Part shown: positions 23,245 to 31,951 of the stretch, piece by piece
Layout of the letters: each line of letters starts with the position of its first letter
How positions within the stretch are numbered: the first letter of the stretch is position 1
Assembly: GCA_947496355.1 (NCBI GenBank)
Contig: CANMCO010000003.1
Location: 459,875 to 523,874, forward strand
Origin: an uncultured Aquimarina sp.
Lineage (GTDB): Bacteria > Bacteroidota > Bacteroidia > Flavobacteriales > Flavobacteriaceae
Direction of reading: 5' to 3'
Length of the DNA: 64,000 nucleotides
Program-made: the position numbers and the translations under genes
Notes under the pieces: model-generated
Database searches by the model: none
The model's input: the letters and a program-made list of their open reading frames with translations, nothing else
What the model was told of the DNA's origin: nothing

Positions 23245-23363
23245 ATTTGTAAAGCTCAACTTGTTTCCGTTTCTACTGGTAATAAGAAATATTGTTTTAA
23301 AGGGAAAGTAATCTATGATTTCGAATAAAAAGATACATTTATAGTGTGATTTATTTCTATACT

Positions 23364-23924
23364 ATGGATGCTATTCAAACGTTGAAGAATATTTTAGAAA
23401 AAGAAACTATACCTTCAACAAAAGAGGTATTTAAACGAGGCGAGTTTTTAAAATTACCAGAAACCATTAATCATAACCTATATTTTGTGTTAAGTGGTAG
23501 TTTACGCGTATATTTCGTAGATGATTGTGAGGAGCATATTTTATATTTTGGGTATAAAAAATCATTAATAACAGCTATAGATTCCTTCTTTTCAAAGAAA
23601 AAGTCATCTTTATATATTCAAGCTTTAAAGAAAACAGAGGTTTTAAAAATTTCGAAAGAAAACTTGATGTCATTTCTAAAAAGCAACCCTAGATATTTTG
23701 ATCTATACTTTCATATCATGGAAGAGCTTATACAACTAAGAATAGAGAAGGAGAAAATTCTTTTGATATCTGCACCAATAAATCGCTACAAGCGATTATT
23801 ACATCAAATGCCAGAGTTGTTTCAAGAAATACCTAATAAATACATTGCCTCTTATCTTAGAATGTCCCCTGAAACATTGTCAAGGATTAAAAACCTTGAT
23901 CTCAATCAAGATTTACTAATCTGA
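23364..23924 (+). CDS. Crp/Fnr-family transcription regulator
   Basis: 186 residues from the ATG at 23364 (MDAIQTLKNIL); an upstream GTG gives six more residues. The cyclic-nucleotide-type beta roll is visible (FKRGEFLKLPETINHNLYFVLSGSLRVYF, HILYFGYKKSLITAIDSFF), followed by the long dimer helix (YFDLYFHIMEELIQLRIEKEKILLI) and a short DNA-binding tail (YIASYLRMSPETLSRIKN). It lacks the Glu/Arg phosphate-binding signature of cAMP receptors, as is common in this phylum. It is 19 codons shorter than usual at the C-terminal end. The GNAT gene follows 34 nt later. Confidence 0.87.
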   Translation: MDAIQTLKNILEKETIPSTKEVFKRGEFLKLPETINHNLYFVLSGSLRVYFVDDCEEHILYFGYKKSLITAIDSFFSKKKSSLYIQALKKTEVLKISKENLMSFLKSNPRYFDLYFHIMEELIQLRIEKEKILLISAPINRYKRLLHQMPELFQEIPNKYIASYLRMSPETLSRIKNLDLNQDLLI

Positions 23925-23958
23925 TTATTCCGTACTTTATTATTTTAAATGTTATAGA

Positions 23959-24492
23959 ATGAAAGATTATAATATTGAGGTATTAACATCAGCACATAGT
24001 ACCGCATTTTTTCAGCTAATTGACACTAATAGGAGCCGTTTGGAAGATTTTTTTGCGGGGACGGTCAAGTATACTACTAATTTGCAGGATACCATCAAAT
24101 ATTGTCAGCAAATAGAAAAAAGAATTCAGGAAAGAACATATTTTCCATATTTAATCATTGAAAAAAACACAAAAAAAATAGTAGGTTTGATTGATGTTAA
24201 AAATATCGATTGGACTATTCCAAAAGCCGAGTTAGGTGCTTTTATAGATAGTAATTTTGAGGGTTTTGGTATCATAACAAAAAGTGCTGAATTGGTAATA
24301 GACAGAATTGTAAAAACACACAAATTCAAGAAGTTATATTGTAGGGTTTCAGAACAAAATAAAAGAAGTATTAATGTTGTATTAAGATGTGGTTTCGAAC
24401 TTGAAGGTACGATACGATGTGATTATAAAACTACCAAAGGAGAGTTGGTTGATCTAAATTATTATGGAAGATTATTCAATACACCAATTTAA
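23959..24492 (+). CDS. GNAT N-acetyltransferase (RimJ/RimL type)
   Basis: 177 residues of GNAT fold: NIEVLTSAHSTAFFQLID, PYLIIEKNTKKIVGLIDVKNID, AELGAFIDSNFEGFGIITKSAELVIDRI (the usual acyl-CoA-binding region, though with GFGI where QGxGxG/A is common), and KKLYCRVSEQNKRSINVVLRCGFELEGTIR with the RimJ/L hallmark N..S..V..R.GF..EG. Acceptors are N-terminal amines of ribosomal proteins or small amines; not predictable. It follows the Crp-like gene by 34 nt and may share its transcript. Confidence 0.9.
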   Translation: MKDYNIEVLTSAHSTAFFQLIDTNRSRLEDFFAGTVKYTTNLQDTIKYCQQIEKRIQERTYFPYLIIEKNTKKIVGLIDVKNIDWTIPKAELGAFIDSNFEGFGIITKSAELVIDRIVKTHKFKKLYCRVSEQNKRSINVVLRCGFELEGTIRCDYKTTKGELVDLNYYGRLFNTPI

Positions 24493-24675
24493 ATTCACCC
24501 ATCAATAAATTCTTCTCTGTCATTGATGAATGACTATGGAATGAAATACATAAGGTATTTTATTTATCTAAAAACTTTGATAAAGACCTTAAAGTTTACT
24601 AAAATCTTTAAATTTTCATAGGCATTGTCGTAACTTATGTTCAATCAGTGCAGTTATCATTAGTATTCTTGAGTA

Positions 24676-25365
24676 GTGAGTAGAATTATCATCACCATAT
24701 TATGTTTTGTTTATATGACTTGTTTTGGTCAAGGGGAGTATACTGCCAAAAGAAAACAAATGGTAAATACACAATTAAAAGCCCGAGACATAAAAGATCC
24801 AGCTACACTTTATGCGATGTCTAATGTGCCAAGACATCTATTTGTTCCACAAAAACTACAATCACAAGCATATTTAGATGGACCATTACCAATTGGTATG
24901 GGGCAAACGATTTCCCAGCCATACATTGTAGCTTTTATGACCCAGGAGTTAAGAGTAAAATCTAAAGATAAAGTATTAGAGATAGGAACAGGTTCGGGGT
25001 ATCAGGCAGCAGTACTGGCAAAGATTGTAGATTCTGTATATACTATTGAAATTGTCAAGGATTTGGCGTTGACTGCCCAGGATCGATTGAAGGAGTTGGG
25101 CTATACCAATGTTAATGTAAAGTGGGGTGATGGTTATCATGGTTGGCCCATGAAAGCACCTTTTGATGCAATTATGGTAACCGCAGGAGCAGATTCTATT
25201 CCTCAACCGTTAATTGATCAGCTAAAAGTAGGAGGGCGATTAATTATTCCGGTTGGCCCTAATAATTCAGTTCGACGATTAATTTTGATCAAAAAAATGG
25301 AAAACAAAATTATAAGCAAAAAACTAATACCCGTGCGCTTTGTTCCTTTCACAAGAAAACATTAG
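24676..25365 (+). CDS. pcm: Exported protein-L-isoaspartate O-methyltransferase
   Basis: 229 residues; the start is GTG at 24676, which gives a signal peptide (IIITILCFVYMTCFGQ) lost from any later start. The PIMT motifs are intact: AMSNVPRHLFVP, YLDGPLPIGMGQTISQPYIVAFM, the SAM-binding VLEIGTGSGYQAAVLA, IEIVKDLALTAQDRL, and FDAIMVTAGADSIPQPLIDQL with GGRLIIPVGP. The enzyme methylates isoaspartyl residues of aged proteins using S-adenosylmethionine. An exported form is odd because SAM is cytoplasmic; related periplasmic PIMTs are annotated in Bacteroidota. The signal is seen in sequence; export is inferred. Confidence 0.93.
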   Translation: MSRIIITILCFVYMTCFGQGEYTAKRKQMVNTQLKARDIKDPATLYAMSNVPRHLFVPQKLQSQAYLDGPLPIGMGQTISQPYIVAFMTQELRVKSKDKVLEIGTGSGYQAAVLAKIVDSVYTIEIVKDLALTAQDRLKELGYTNVNVKWGDGYHGWPMKAPFDAIMVTAGADSIPQPLIDQLKVGGRLIIPVGPNNSVRRLILIKKMENKIISKKLIPVRFVPFTRKH

Positions 25366-25458
25366 TGTCGGCATAAAATGAAAAATGTAGACAAAGAATT
25401 AATGAAAACCCTCCAAGTTATATGTTATTATTACAATTAATGATCTCTCTATATAGTA

Positions 25459-26760
25459 ATGGCTAGAGCTAATTCTATAGGTTTTTTTACAGCAACGACA
25501 ATAGTTGTTGCCAATATGATAGGCGCCGGTATCTTTACGAGTTTAGGGTTTCAGTTGGTAGATACTGTAAATACCTGGTCTATCCTTATTTTGTGGTCTC
25601 TGGGCGCATTGATGGCGCTATGTGGTGCTTTGAGCTATGCAGAACTCGGAACCTACTGGGTACGCTCGGGAGGAGAGTATCATTTTCTTTCTAAAGCATT
25701 TCACCCTGTATTAGGATATTTATCCGGATGGGTTTCTCTTACTATTGGATTTTCTGCTCCTGTAGCATTATCAGCAATGGCATTAGGGAAGTATGTGGCT
25801 CCCTATCTGGATGTTCCTGACATGGTTTTGGCAGTAGGTACTATTTTGGTCATTAGTTTTTTTCATTCACTCAGTATAAAAAGAAGCAGCATACTGCAAA
25901 ATATCACCACTTTATTGAAGGTTTTCATAATTTTGGTATTAATCTACTTTGGGTTTGCAAAAACCCCCACAGCATCTGCATATCTATGGGACCTAAGCTG
26001 GAAAGATGAATTAATTCTACCTGCTTTTGCAGTATCATTTGTTTATGTGACCTTTTCGTATTCTGGATGGAATGCCGCAGCCTATATTGTAGACGAAATC
26101 CGAGATAGTCGCAAAAATTTACCAAAAGCACTGCTATTGGGCACTATAGTAGTTAGTATATTATATTTATTATTAAACTTTGTCTTTTTAAGACAGAACC
26201 CACTAGACGCTATCAGCGGACAATTAGAAATAGGACAAATTACTGCTATTTCACTTTTCGGAGAAGAAGGAGGAGCATTGCTTAGTTTTGGTATAGCCTT
26301 AATGCTTTTATCATGTATAAGTGCTATGGTATGGGTTGGCCCTAGAGTAACTCAAGTTTTGGCAGAAGATCACAGGCTATGGAGTTGGTTTTCTATGAAA
26401 ACAAAAAAACAGGTTCCTATTCGTGCGATTTGGCTTCAAACTACAATAACACTCCTATTATTACTAACCGGAACTTTTGAGCAAGTATTGATCTATAGTG
26501 GCTTCGTATTACAATTATTTGCCGCCTTAACAGTAGCAGGAGTATTTGTAGTCAGGAAAAGGGATCGTAGTAAAAAAGGTTTTAAAAGCCCTCTTTTTCC
26601 AATTCCACAAATCATTTTTTTGATACTTAGTATATGGGTACTAGTTTACTTGGTTATGGCCAAACCTCTAGAAACGGGGTTGGGGCTTCTTAATCTGGTC
26701 TTAGGTTTTTTAATCTATACATATGACGGTTTCTATAGTAAAAAACTGCCTAAATTATGA
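25459..26760 (+). CDS. APC-superfamily amino-acid permease
   Basis: 433 residues with about 12 TM segments. The N-terminal substrate loop VVANMIGAGIFTSLGF is the APC signature. YAELGTYWVRSGGEYHFLSKAFHP and VSFVYVTFSYSGWNAAAYIVDEIRDSRKNLPKALLLG match the L-type/basic amino-acid subfamily, and YDGFYSKK ends the protein. It should be a proton- or exchange-driven inner-membrane transporter; the amino acid is not predictable. It lies 93 nt after the isoaspartyl methyltransferase gene on the same strand. Confidence 0.93.
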   Translation: MARANSIGFFTATTIVVANMIGAGIFTSLGFQLVDTVNTWSILILWSLGALMALCGALSYAELGTYWVRSGGEYHFLSKAFHPVLGYLSGWVSLTIGFSAPVALSAMALGKYVAPYLDVPDMVLAVGTILVISFFHSLSIKRSSILQNITTLLKVFIILVLIYFGFAKTPTASAYLWDLSWKDELILPAFAVSFVYVTFSYSGWNAAAYIVDEIRDSRKNLPKALLLGTIVVSILYLLLNFVFLRQNPLDAISGQLEIGQITAISLFGEEGGALLSFGIALMLLSCISAMVWVGPRVTQVLAEDHRLWSWFSMKTKKQVPIRAIWLQTTITLLLLLTGTFEQVLIYSGFVLQLFAALTVAGVFVVRKRDRSKKGFKSPLFPIPQIIFLILSIWVLVYLVMAKPLETGLGLLNLVLGFLIYTYDGFYSKKLPKL

Positions 26761-26882
26761 GATAGCTTCCTTGTTAGTTAATATTGTTTTCAATACTCTA
26801 TCATTACGTGTAAGTATAGAATTTCTGAGTAAATAAAAAAAACTACTTTTGATGGATAAAACACACAAACATTAATTTTAGC

Positions 26883-28433
26883 ATGCGTTCAAGAATTGTA
26901 AAACTAACCTACGTTTTTATATTTATTGTTATATCGTGTCAAAAAGACGACATAGTTCCAGAAATCACAGATTCACTAATAGACGGACTACTAATTAAGG
27001 ACAAGGTTACCTTGGATCCATTAGGGTATGCACCCTTATCAGCAATGATTTCTTTGGAAACCAATGAAGTAGTTAGCGTGGATATGTTGATAATAGGAAA
27101 AAACGGAAAAGATTCTGATGTTTTCCAAAGTTTTTCTGAAACCGGAACGACATTAGAAATACCGATTCATGGACTCTATGCGGATTTTGAAAATACTGTG
27201 AGACTCACTTTTTTTAATGCTAATGGAACCGATTTGGGTTTTAAAACGTATAAAATAAAGACAGATCCCCTTATTTCAGATATGCCACTAATTGTTATTA
27301 ATAAGGCAGAGCAAAACCAAATGGCCCAAGGAATGACTTTGGTAAACTACTACGGTTATGATAAGAACAAAAATCCGTTTAGGCCATTTATGTTCGATGC
27401 TTTTGGAGATATTCGCTGGTATTTAAACTTTATAAAACATCCACGTTTAAAAAACCTTCACTTTGATAATGGCCCACAACGCTTGGCTAATGGTAACTTC
27501 TATTTTGCTAGTAGAGAGCCAGATGCAATATACGAAGTAGATCATTTTGGAAATGTTTTGAATACATGGGAGATGCCAGGATATGGGTTTCATCATGAAG
27601 CATTCGAAAAACCGAATGGTAATTTTTTGGTGTCTGTTGATAAAAATGATGCTGGTACTATCGAAGATTATATAATCGAAATCGATAGGAATAGTAAACA
27701 AATTATACGAGAGTGGGATTTGAACATATCTTTAGATAATAAACGAACCACCTTAACTGATAATGCTATAGATTGGATTCATGTAAATGGTGTTAGTTAT
27801 GATGAAAGTGATGACACTATCATTATTTCTGGACGTACGCAAGGTGTTGTAAAACTAACAGCAAATAATGAAGTGATCTGGATTATGGGGTCGCATAAGG
27901 ATTGGGGTGTTGCAGGTAATGGAGAGGATCTAAATCAATTTTTGTTACAACCATTAGATGCAGCAGGAACTCCTATTGCCAATCAAGCGGTTTTAGATGG
28001 AGATGAGAATCATCCTGATTTTGAATGGAACTGGTACCAGCATGCAACAAAAGTGTTACCCAACAGAAACATTATCCTTTTTGATAACGGTCATAACCGA
28101 AATTTCATGGGAGCGGGCTCTTATAGCCGTGCAGTAGAATATAAAGTAGATAAAGAAAATGGTACCATTCAGCAAGTATGGCAATACGGTAAAGAGCGTG
28201 GTAATGAAACTTATTCTAGAATAGTCTCAGATGTGGATTATCTGGAAGTTGAAAACCATATGCTCTTTTCTCCTGGCGCTATTGTTAGTGGAGCACGACC
28301 AGTAGGTAAATCTATTGAAGTAGACATGACGAATAATACTGTTATTTTTGAAGCTACGATAATTCCTCCTAAAGCGTTTGCTGATAAGATTACTTTTCAC
28401 AGGACAGAAAGATTGCCTCTTTATCCCAATTAA
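26883..28433 (+). CDS. Arylsulfotransferase-like (ASST) lipoprotein
   Basis: 516 residues with lipobox VISC (Cys19). The six-bladed ASST propeller is recognisable from GNFYFASREPDAIYEVDHFGNVL, YGFHHEAFEKPNGNFLV, IDWIHVNGVSYDESDDTIIISGRTQGVVKL, and HATKVLPNRNIILFDNGHNR. Known ASSTs transfer sulfate between phenols through a catalytic His and act in the periplasm; His residues lie at the expected HHE, IHVNG, QHA and GHN positions. Alternatively it belongs to the non-catalytic ASST-fold group found in Bacteroidota. A TACTTTTG promoter box lies about 30 nt upstream of the ATG. Confidence 0.85.
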   Translation: MRSRIVKLTYVFIFIVISCQKDDIVPEITDSLIDGLLIKDKVTLDPLGYAPLSAMISLETNEVVSVDMLIIGKNGKDSDVFQSFSETGTTLEIPIHGLYADFENTVRLTFFNANGTDLGFKTYKIKTDPLISDMPLIVINKAEQNQMAQGMTLVNYYGYDKNKNPFRPFMFDAFGDIRWYLNFIKHPRLKNLHFDNGPQRLANGNFYFASREPDAIYEVDHFGNVLNTWEMPGYGFHHEAFEKPNGNFLVSVDKNDAGTIEDYIIEIDRNSKQIIREWDLNISLDNKRTTLTDNAIDWIHVNGVSYDESDDTIIISGRTQGVVKLTANNEVIWIMGSHKDWGVAGNGEDLNQFLLQPLDAAGTPIANQAVLDGDENHPDFEWNWYQHATKVLPNRNIILFDNGHNRNFMGAGSYSRAVEYKVDKENGTIQQVWQYGKERGNETYSRIVSDVDYLEVENHMLFSPGAIVSGARPVGKSIEVDMTNNTVIFEATIIPPKAFADKITFHRTERLPLYPN

Positions 28434-28565
28434 GGTCGTTTTTTGGCATTTAGTCCAAAGCAATCTTATTAGAACATAATATCTGTCTGTAAATAATAAC
28501 CAATACGCCAACTTCCTACCAATATATTTTATGCCTTAATGATGTATTACTATGAGAAATCGGGC

Positions 28566-28625
28566 CTGAGAAGTTCATGATTTCCAAAATATAGATACCC
28601 AATAATGAGTACTGTGTATGGAATA
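28566..28625 (+). repeat. Dispersed repeat, copy 1
   Basis: The block GTTCATGATTTCCAAAATA and, about 10 nt on, AATAATGAGTACTGTGT match 56271-56332 at 17 of 19 and 15 of 17 positions. Both copies are intergenic. Origin unknown; low copy within this window. Confidence 0.55.
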
Positions 28626-28683
28626 AGATTGGAGCATCAGACGCTAAATTTATTAATAAATTGAAAATAAGTGAATTAATATG

Positions 28684-28713
28684 TTGTAAATCCAAAAAAG
28701 GGCACCACCTTTG
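28684..28713 (+). promoter_or_regulatory. Promoter of the cold-shock gene
   Basis: TTG (28684-28686), 19 nt, then CACCTTTG (28706-28713), seven of eight matches to the Bacteroidota TANNTTTG box at the standard distance. Transcription would start near 28719, about 20 nt before the ATG. Confidence 0.7.
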
Positions 28714-28738
28714 CAGAAATAATTTTAATTACATTACA

Positions 28739-28930
28739 ATGAATAAAGGAACAGTAAAATTCTTCAATGACGCTAAAGGTTTTGGATTTATCACTGAAGA
28801 AGGTGCTAACAAAGATCACTTTGTACACATTTCTGGATTAGTAGACGAAGTTCGTGAAGGCGATGAAGTTGAATTTGATCTACAAGAAGGTAACAAAGGA
28901 TTAAACGCAGTGAACGTAAAAGTTATCTAA
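28739..28930 (+). CDS. cspA: Cold-shock domain protein
   Basis: 63 residues starting MNKGTVKFFNDAKGFGFITE at 28739; a longer frame upstream would precede the promoter, so it is excluded. RNP1 (KGFGFI) and RNP2-like (HFVHIS) motifs for single-stranded nucleic-acid binding are intact, plus the GDEVEFDLQEGNKGLNAVNVKVI end. It is a complete, typical cold-shock RNA chaperone. A clear promoter lies 25 nt upstream and a strong terminator 22 nt downstream, so it is monocistronic. Confidence 0.97.
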   Translation: MNKGTVKFFNDAKGFGFITEEGANKDHFVHISGLVDEVREGDEVEFDLQEGNKGLNAVNVKVI

Positions 28931-28952
28931 TACATATACTTTCAAGTTTAAC

Positions 28953-28984
28953 AAAAAAGCTCATCACTTGTGATGAGCTTTTTT
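28953..28984 (+). terminator. Terminator of the cold-shock gene
   Basis: AGCTCATCAC-TT-GTGATGAGCT, extended by six A on the left and six T on the right, forms one continuous stem with a U-tract. It works in both directions. Confidence 0.95.
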
Positions 28985-29139
28985 CGTTGTCTTTTTCTAA
29001 TATTCCGGGATATTTTCTAGAGATTCCTTTGTTCAAATATGGTATTTGAAACATAATTTACTCTGACAGAATTATCATTTCGACAGTTTTTACAATTACT
29101 AAATCATTACTTCGTATCGTAATTCTAAAAATTTATGTC

Positions 29140-30258
29140 ATGCTTAAAAAATATCCAATCCTTAAATGGATACTTATAGTTTTTGCCAGTTTAATTATGT
29201 TGCTTTTTGCTTTTGGGTGGTGGTTTATGAGTTTATTGCCATCAGAAGAAATACATGATGATATAACAATTACACAACCATCGGATTTACCATATTTGTC
29301 TCAAGATATCAAACCTCTACGAGGAAAAATTTTAGCAGTAGTTACAAGTACCAATACGATGGGAAACACGGATAAAAGTACAGGTTATGAATTAACTGAA
29401 TTATCCCGCGCGTATTATGTTTTTAGGGCCAATGGTTTCGAAGTGGATATTGCGAGCCCCCAGGGAGGTGAACCTCCTGTAGTAATTGATGATGAAGATA
29501 TGGGGAGATATGACTATGCTTTCTTAAATGACAGTATTGCACAGTACAAAGTGAAACACACCATTGCCATACAGGATATTAATCCTACAGAATATGAGGG
29601 AGTGTTTTTTGCTGGAGGAAAAGGAGCCATGTTTGATTTTCCAAAAAACAAATCTATTCAATATATTGTACGAGACTTATATCAATCTAATAAGGTTATT
29701 GGTGCTGTATGTCACGGACCGGCAGCTTTGGTAAATGTTACTCTTGATAATGGACGTTCGTTACTTGAAAACAAAACCGTGAGTGGTTTTACTAATAAAG
29801 AAGAATTGTTACTCATTCCAGAGGCTGAAACCATATTTCCTTTTCTACTACAAAATAAACTGGTAGCTCAAGGTGCACGTTTTGATGAAGGAGCAATGTA
29901 TTTAGAGCATATTAGCCACGATAAAAAATTAATAACAGGCCAAAATCCATGGTCTACATGGATATTAGCTGAAACGATGATTGAAGAAATAGGATTTATA
30001 CCAAAATATAGAGAAATCACCGCAGAAGAAAATGCCGTTCAGGTTCTGAAAATATATGAAGAGCAAGGATCTCAGCAAGCCAAAGAGTTAATTGAGCAAA
30101 TGATTTCTGTAGAAAACAAACCGCTGTTAAGAATACTTATTGCAAAGCATAGTATTATAGCTGCTATGCAAGGTAAACTAGGACGTTTTTTTAACCTTGT
30201 TAGCTTGACGTCTTATGCAAAAAGTATATCACAGAATAAAAGAAACTCACAGAATTAA
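29140..30258 (+). CDS. Membrane-anchored DJ-1/PfpI-family protein
   Basis: 372 residues. One N-terminal TM (WILIVFASLIMLLFAFGWWF) places the rest outside. The DJ-1/PfpI domain (about 65-285) shows GKILAVVTSTNTMGNTDKSTGYELTELSRAYYVFRANGFEVDIASPQGGEPPV, YEGVFFAGGKGAMFDFPKNK, and the nucleophile elbow AVCHGPAALV (Cys191, His192). The C-terminal ~85 residues (TAEENAVQVLKIYEEQGSQQAKELIEQM) are helical and extra. Family members include chaperones, glyoxalases and proteases. It overlaps closely (8 nt gap) with an AraC-type regulator, so a coupled sensor/regulator pair is possible. A second DJ-1 protein is encoded at 61874-63496. Confidence 0.88.
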   Translation: MLKKYPILKWILIVFASLIMLLFAFGWWFMSLLPSEEIHDDITITQPSDLPYLSQDIKPLRGKILAVVTSTNTMGNTDKSTGYELTELSRAYYVFRANGFEVDIASPQGGEPPVVIDDEDMGRYDYAFLNDSIAQYKVKHTIAIQDINPTEYEGVFFAGGKGAMFDFPKNKSIQYIVRDLYQSNKVIGAVCHGPAALVNVTLDNGRSLLENKTVSGFTNKEELLLIPEAETIFPFLLQNKLVAQGARFDEGAMYLEHISHDKKLITGQNPWSTWILAETMIEEIGFIPKYREITAEENAVQVLKIYEEQGSQQAKELIEQMISVENKPLLRILIAKHSIIAAMQGKLGRFFNLVSLTSYAKSISQNKRNSQN

Positions 30259-30266
30259 AAGGAAAT

Positions 30267-31367
30267 TTGCCCTTTCTAAGAATTTTAAATATCCCTACAT
30301 TTGAAAAAAATGAACTATTGAGTTTTTTAGATATAGTACTTGTTATTGTTAGTAGTGCCGGACTTTTGCATGGGGTTTTATTTGCTTTTTATTTGAGTGT
30401 TTTCAAAAAGAAAAAAACATTAACCAATCTTTTGTTAGGGTGGATTCTTGTATTTATGGCATTTAGAATTGGTAAATCAGTGATGCTTAATTTTGGCAAT
30501 GATTTAGAACCTGTATTTATTTTTGTGGGATTGGCATTTCTATTATTAATCGGGCCACTACTAAGGTGGTATGTTATAGGGATGACACGTTCTAATTTTA
30601 AACTGCCTAAATATTATGTTTTAGAATTTGTTCCATTTGCTTTAGTTTTTATAGCAAGCCTTTTTGTAACCAAAGAATGGTATGAAAATAGCAAGTTGGT
30701 CATTATTGTTTTTTCCAGTGGCCTTATTTTTATATATCTACATTTCATTTTCTATATAGTTTTTGCTTGGAGGATTATGAAATTTACCAAAAAACAATAC
30801 CAGAAAGAATTACAAACAAAATCCCAGAAAGCAGTATTCAATTGGTTACGCCTAGTAATTATTGGCTTTGTAGCTATCTGGGTGTCTTATGTACTAAACT
30901 TGTTGGATGAAACGGTACCTTATGTCGTAGGTCCAATTGTATATTCAATAATCATTTATTTTTTAAGCTATAAAGCATTTCAACTTAAAGCCACAGATCT
31001 TGATGGTAATGTATTTAAAGTGAATGACAACAACCTTTTGTTTAATGAGATCTCATCTTTAATTATTGATAATAAGTTATATCGGGAACCAGATGTATCC
31101 CTTACTAAATTAAGTAAGATGATAGGGAAAAGTACACAACTTACATCATCGGTTATTAATCAATATGCTAAGCAAAACTTTAATGATTTTATTAATTATT
31201 ATCGAATCCAAGATGCAAAGAAATTACTTTCAAATGTAGAAAGTGATATTTATACCATTTCATCAATTGCTTTTGATACTGGTTTTAGTAGTCTTTCTTC
31301 GTTTAATAGTGCATTTAAGAAATTTGAAGGCATGACACCCTCTAGATACAGAAAAGGTCAAGCATGA
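30267..31367 (+). CDS. Membrane AraC-family transcription regulator
   Basis: 366 residues from a TTG start preceded by AAAAGGAAA; no nearby in-frame ATG exists. Residues 20-235 hold about seven TM helices (VLVIVSSAGLLHGVLFAFYL, LLLGWILVFMAFRIGKS, VFIFVGLAFLLLIGPLL, and four more). The AraC DNA-binding domain closes the protein (SLTKLSKMIGKSTQLTSSVINQ, FNDFINYYRIQDAKKLLSN, TISSIAFDTGFSSLSSFNSAFKKFEGMTPSRYRK). Membrane AraC regulators are frequent in Flavobacteriia. It lies 8 nt after the DJ-1 gene and is probably co-transcribed with it. Ligand unknown. Confidence 0.9.
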   Translation: MPFLRILNIPTFEKNELLSFLDIVLVIVSSAGLLHGVLFAFYLSVFKKKKTLTNLLLGWILVFMAFRIGKSVMLNFGNDLEPVFIFVGLAFLLLIGPLLRWYVIGMTRSNFKLPKYYVLEFVPFALVFIASLFVTKEWYENSKLVIIVFSSGLIFIYLHFIFYIVFAWRIMKFTKKQYQKELQTKSQKAVFNWLRLVIIGFVAIWVSYVLNLLDETVPYVVGPIVYSIIIYFLSYKAFQLKATDLDGNVFKVNDNNLLFNEISSLIIDNKLYREPDVSLTKLSKMIGKSTQLTSSVINQYAKQNFNDFINYYRIQDAKKLLSNVESDIYTISSIAFDTGFSSLSSFNSAFKKFEGMTPSRYRKGQA

Positions 31368-31440
31368 TGTATAGGATATAAATGGACTTTGGTTTTTAAG
31401 CCTGGGTAATTTGTACTATAATTTACTTGTGTTAAACAAA

Positions 31441-31860
31441 CTATTGCTTTAATTGTAAGTCCTTTGTTTTTAAAAATGCTGTAATTGCTTCTTTTTCGTG
31501 CTCAGTAATATCTTTATTTTGAGTACGACGTGCAATTCCTTCTAGGTTCTCCTGCGATAATGAGGTATGCCAATTCACTCCTAAATCCAAATCGAAAACT
31601 TTTATAGCATCAGCTTTGTGAGAATCCAGAGTACTTTGATGACAACTACCACAAAAAGTTATAAGGACTCCCCGGGTAATCTTGGAGCACTTGTCAAATG
31701 AGTTTTCATCATGTGTTGATAGTTTTGAAGGCTTTTTTGATTCTACCTTTGGGGGCACAATGTATTCTACAGAGGTATTACTGTCCTGTACACAAGTATG
31801 AGCTGAGAAGAACGCTACAAGTGCAAAAGAAAGTAATAATATTTTAGTGTAATTGAACAT
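31441..31860 (-). CDS. Small exported c-type cytochrome
   Basis: I start at the ATG at 31860 (MFNYTKILLLSFALVAFFSAHTC), which gives a normal signal peptide; a start at 31884 adds eight residues. One heme motif CGSCHQS is present. The rest is hydrophilic (DSHKADAIKVFDLDLGVNWHTSLSQ), ends with a helical ITEHEKEAITAFLKT typical of cytochrome c C-termini, and no clear axial Met follows, so a His (NWHTSL) may serve. It is probably periplasmic. It lies 91 nt after the phosphoesterase lipoprotein gene on the same strand. Confidence 0.75.
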   Translation of the reverse strand: MFNYTKILLLSFALVAFFSAHTCVQDSNTSVEYIVPPKVESKKPSKLSTHDENSFDKCSKITRGVLITFCGSCHQSTLDSHKADAIKVFDLDLGVNWHTSLSQENLEGIARRTQNKDITEHEKEAITAFLKTKDLQLKQ

Positions 31861-31951
31861 AGCTCTCAAGAATATAAGATACAATATTCTTTCTTAAACT
31901 CATCTTAATTAACAGCCATAGTTTTATTAAGAAAATAGTATGAATAACCGA

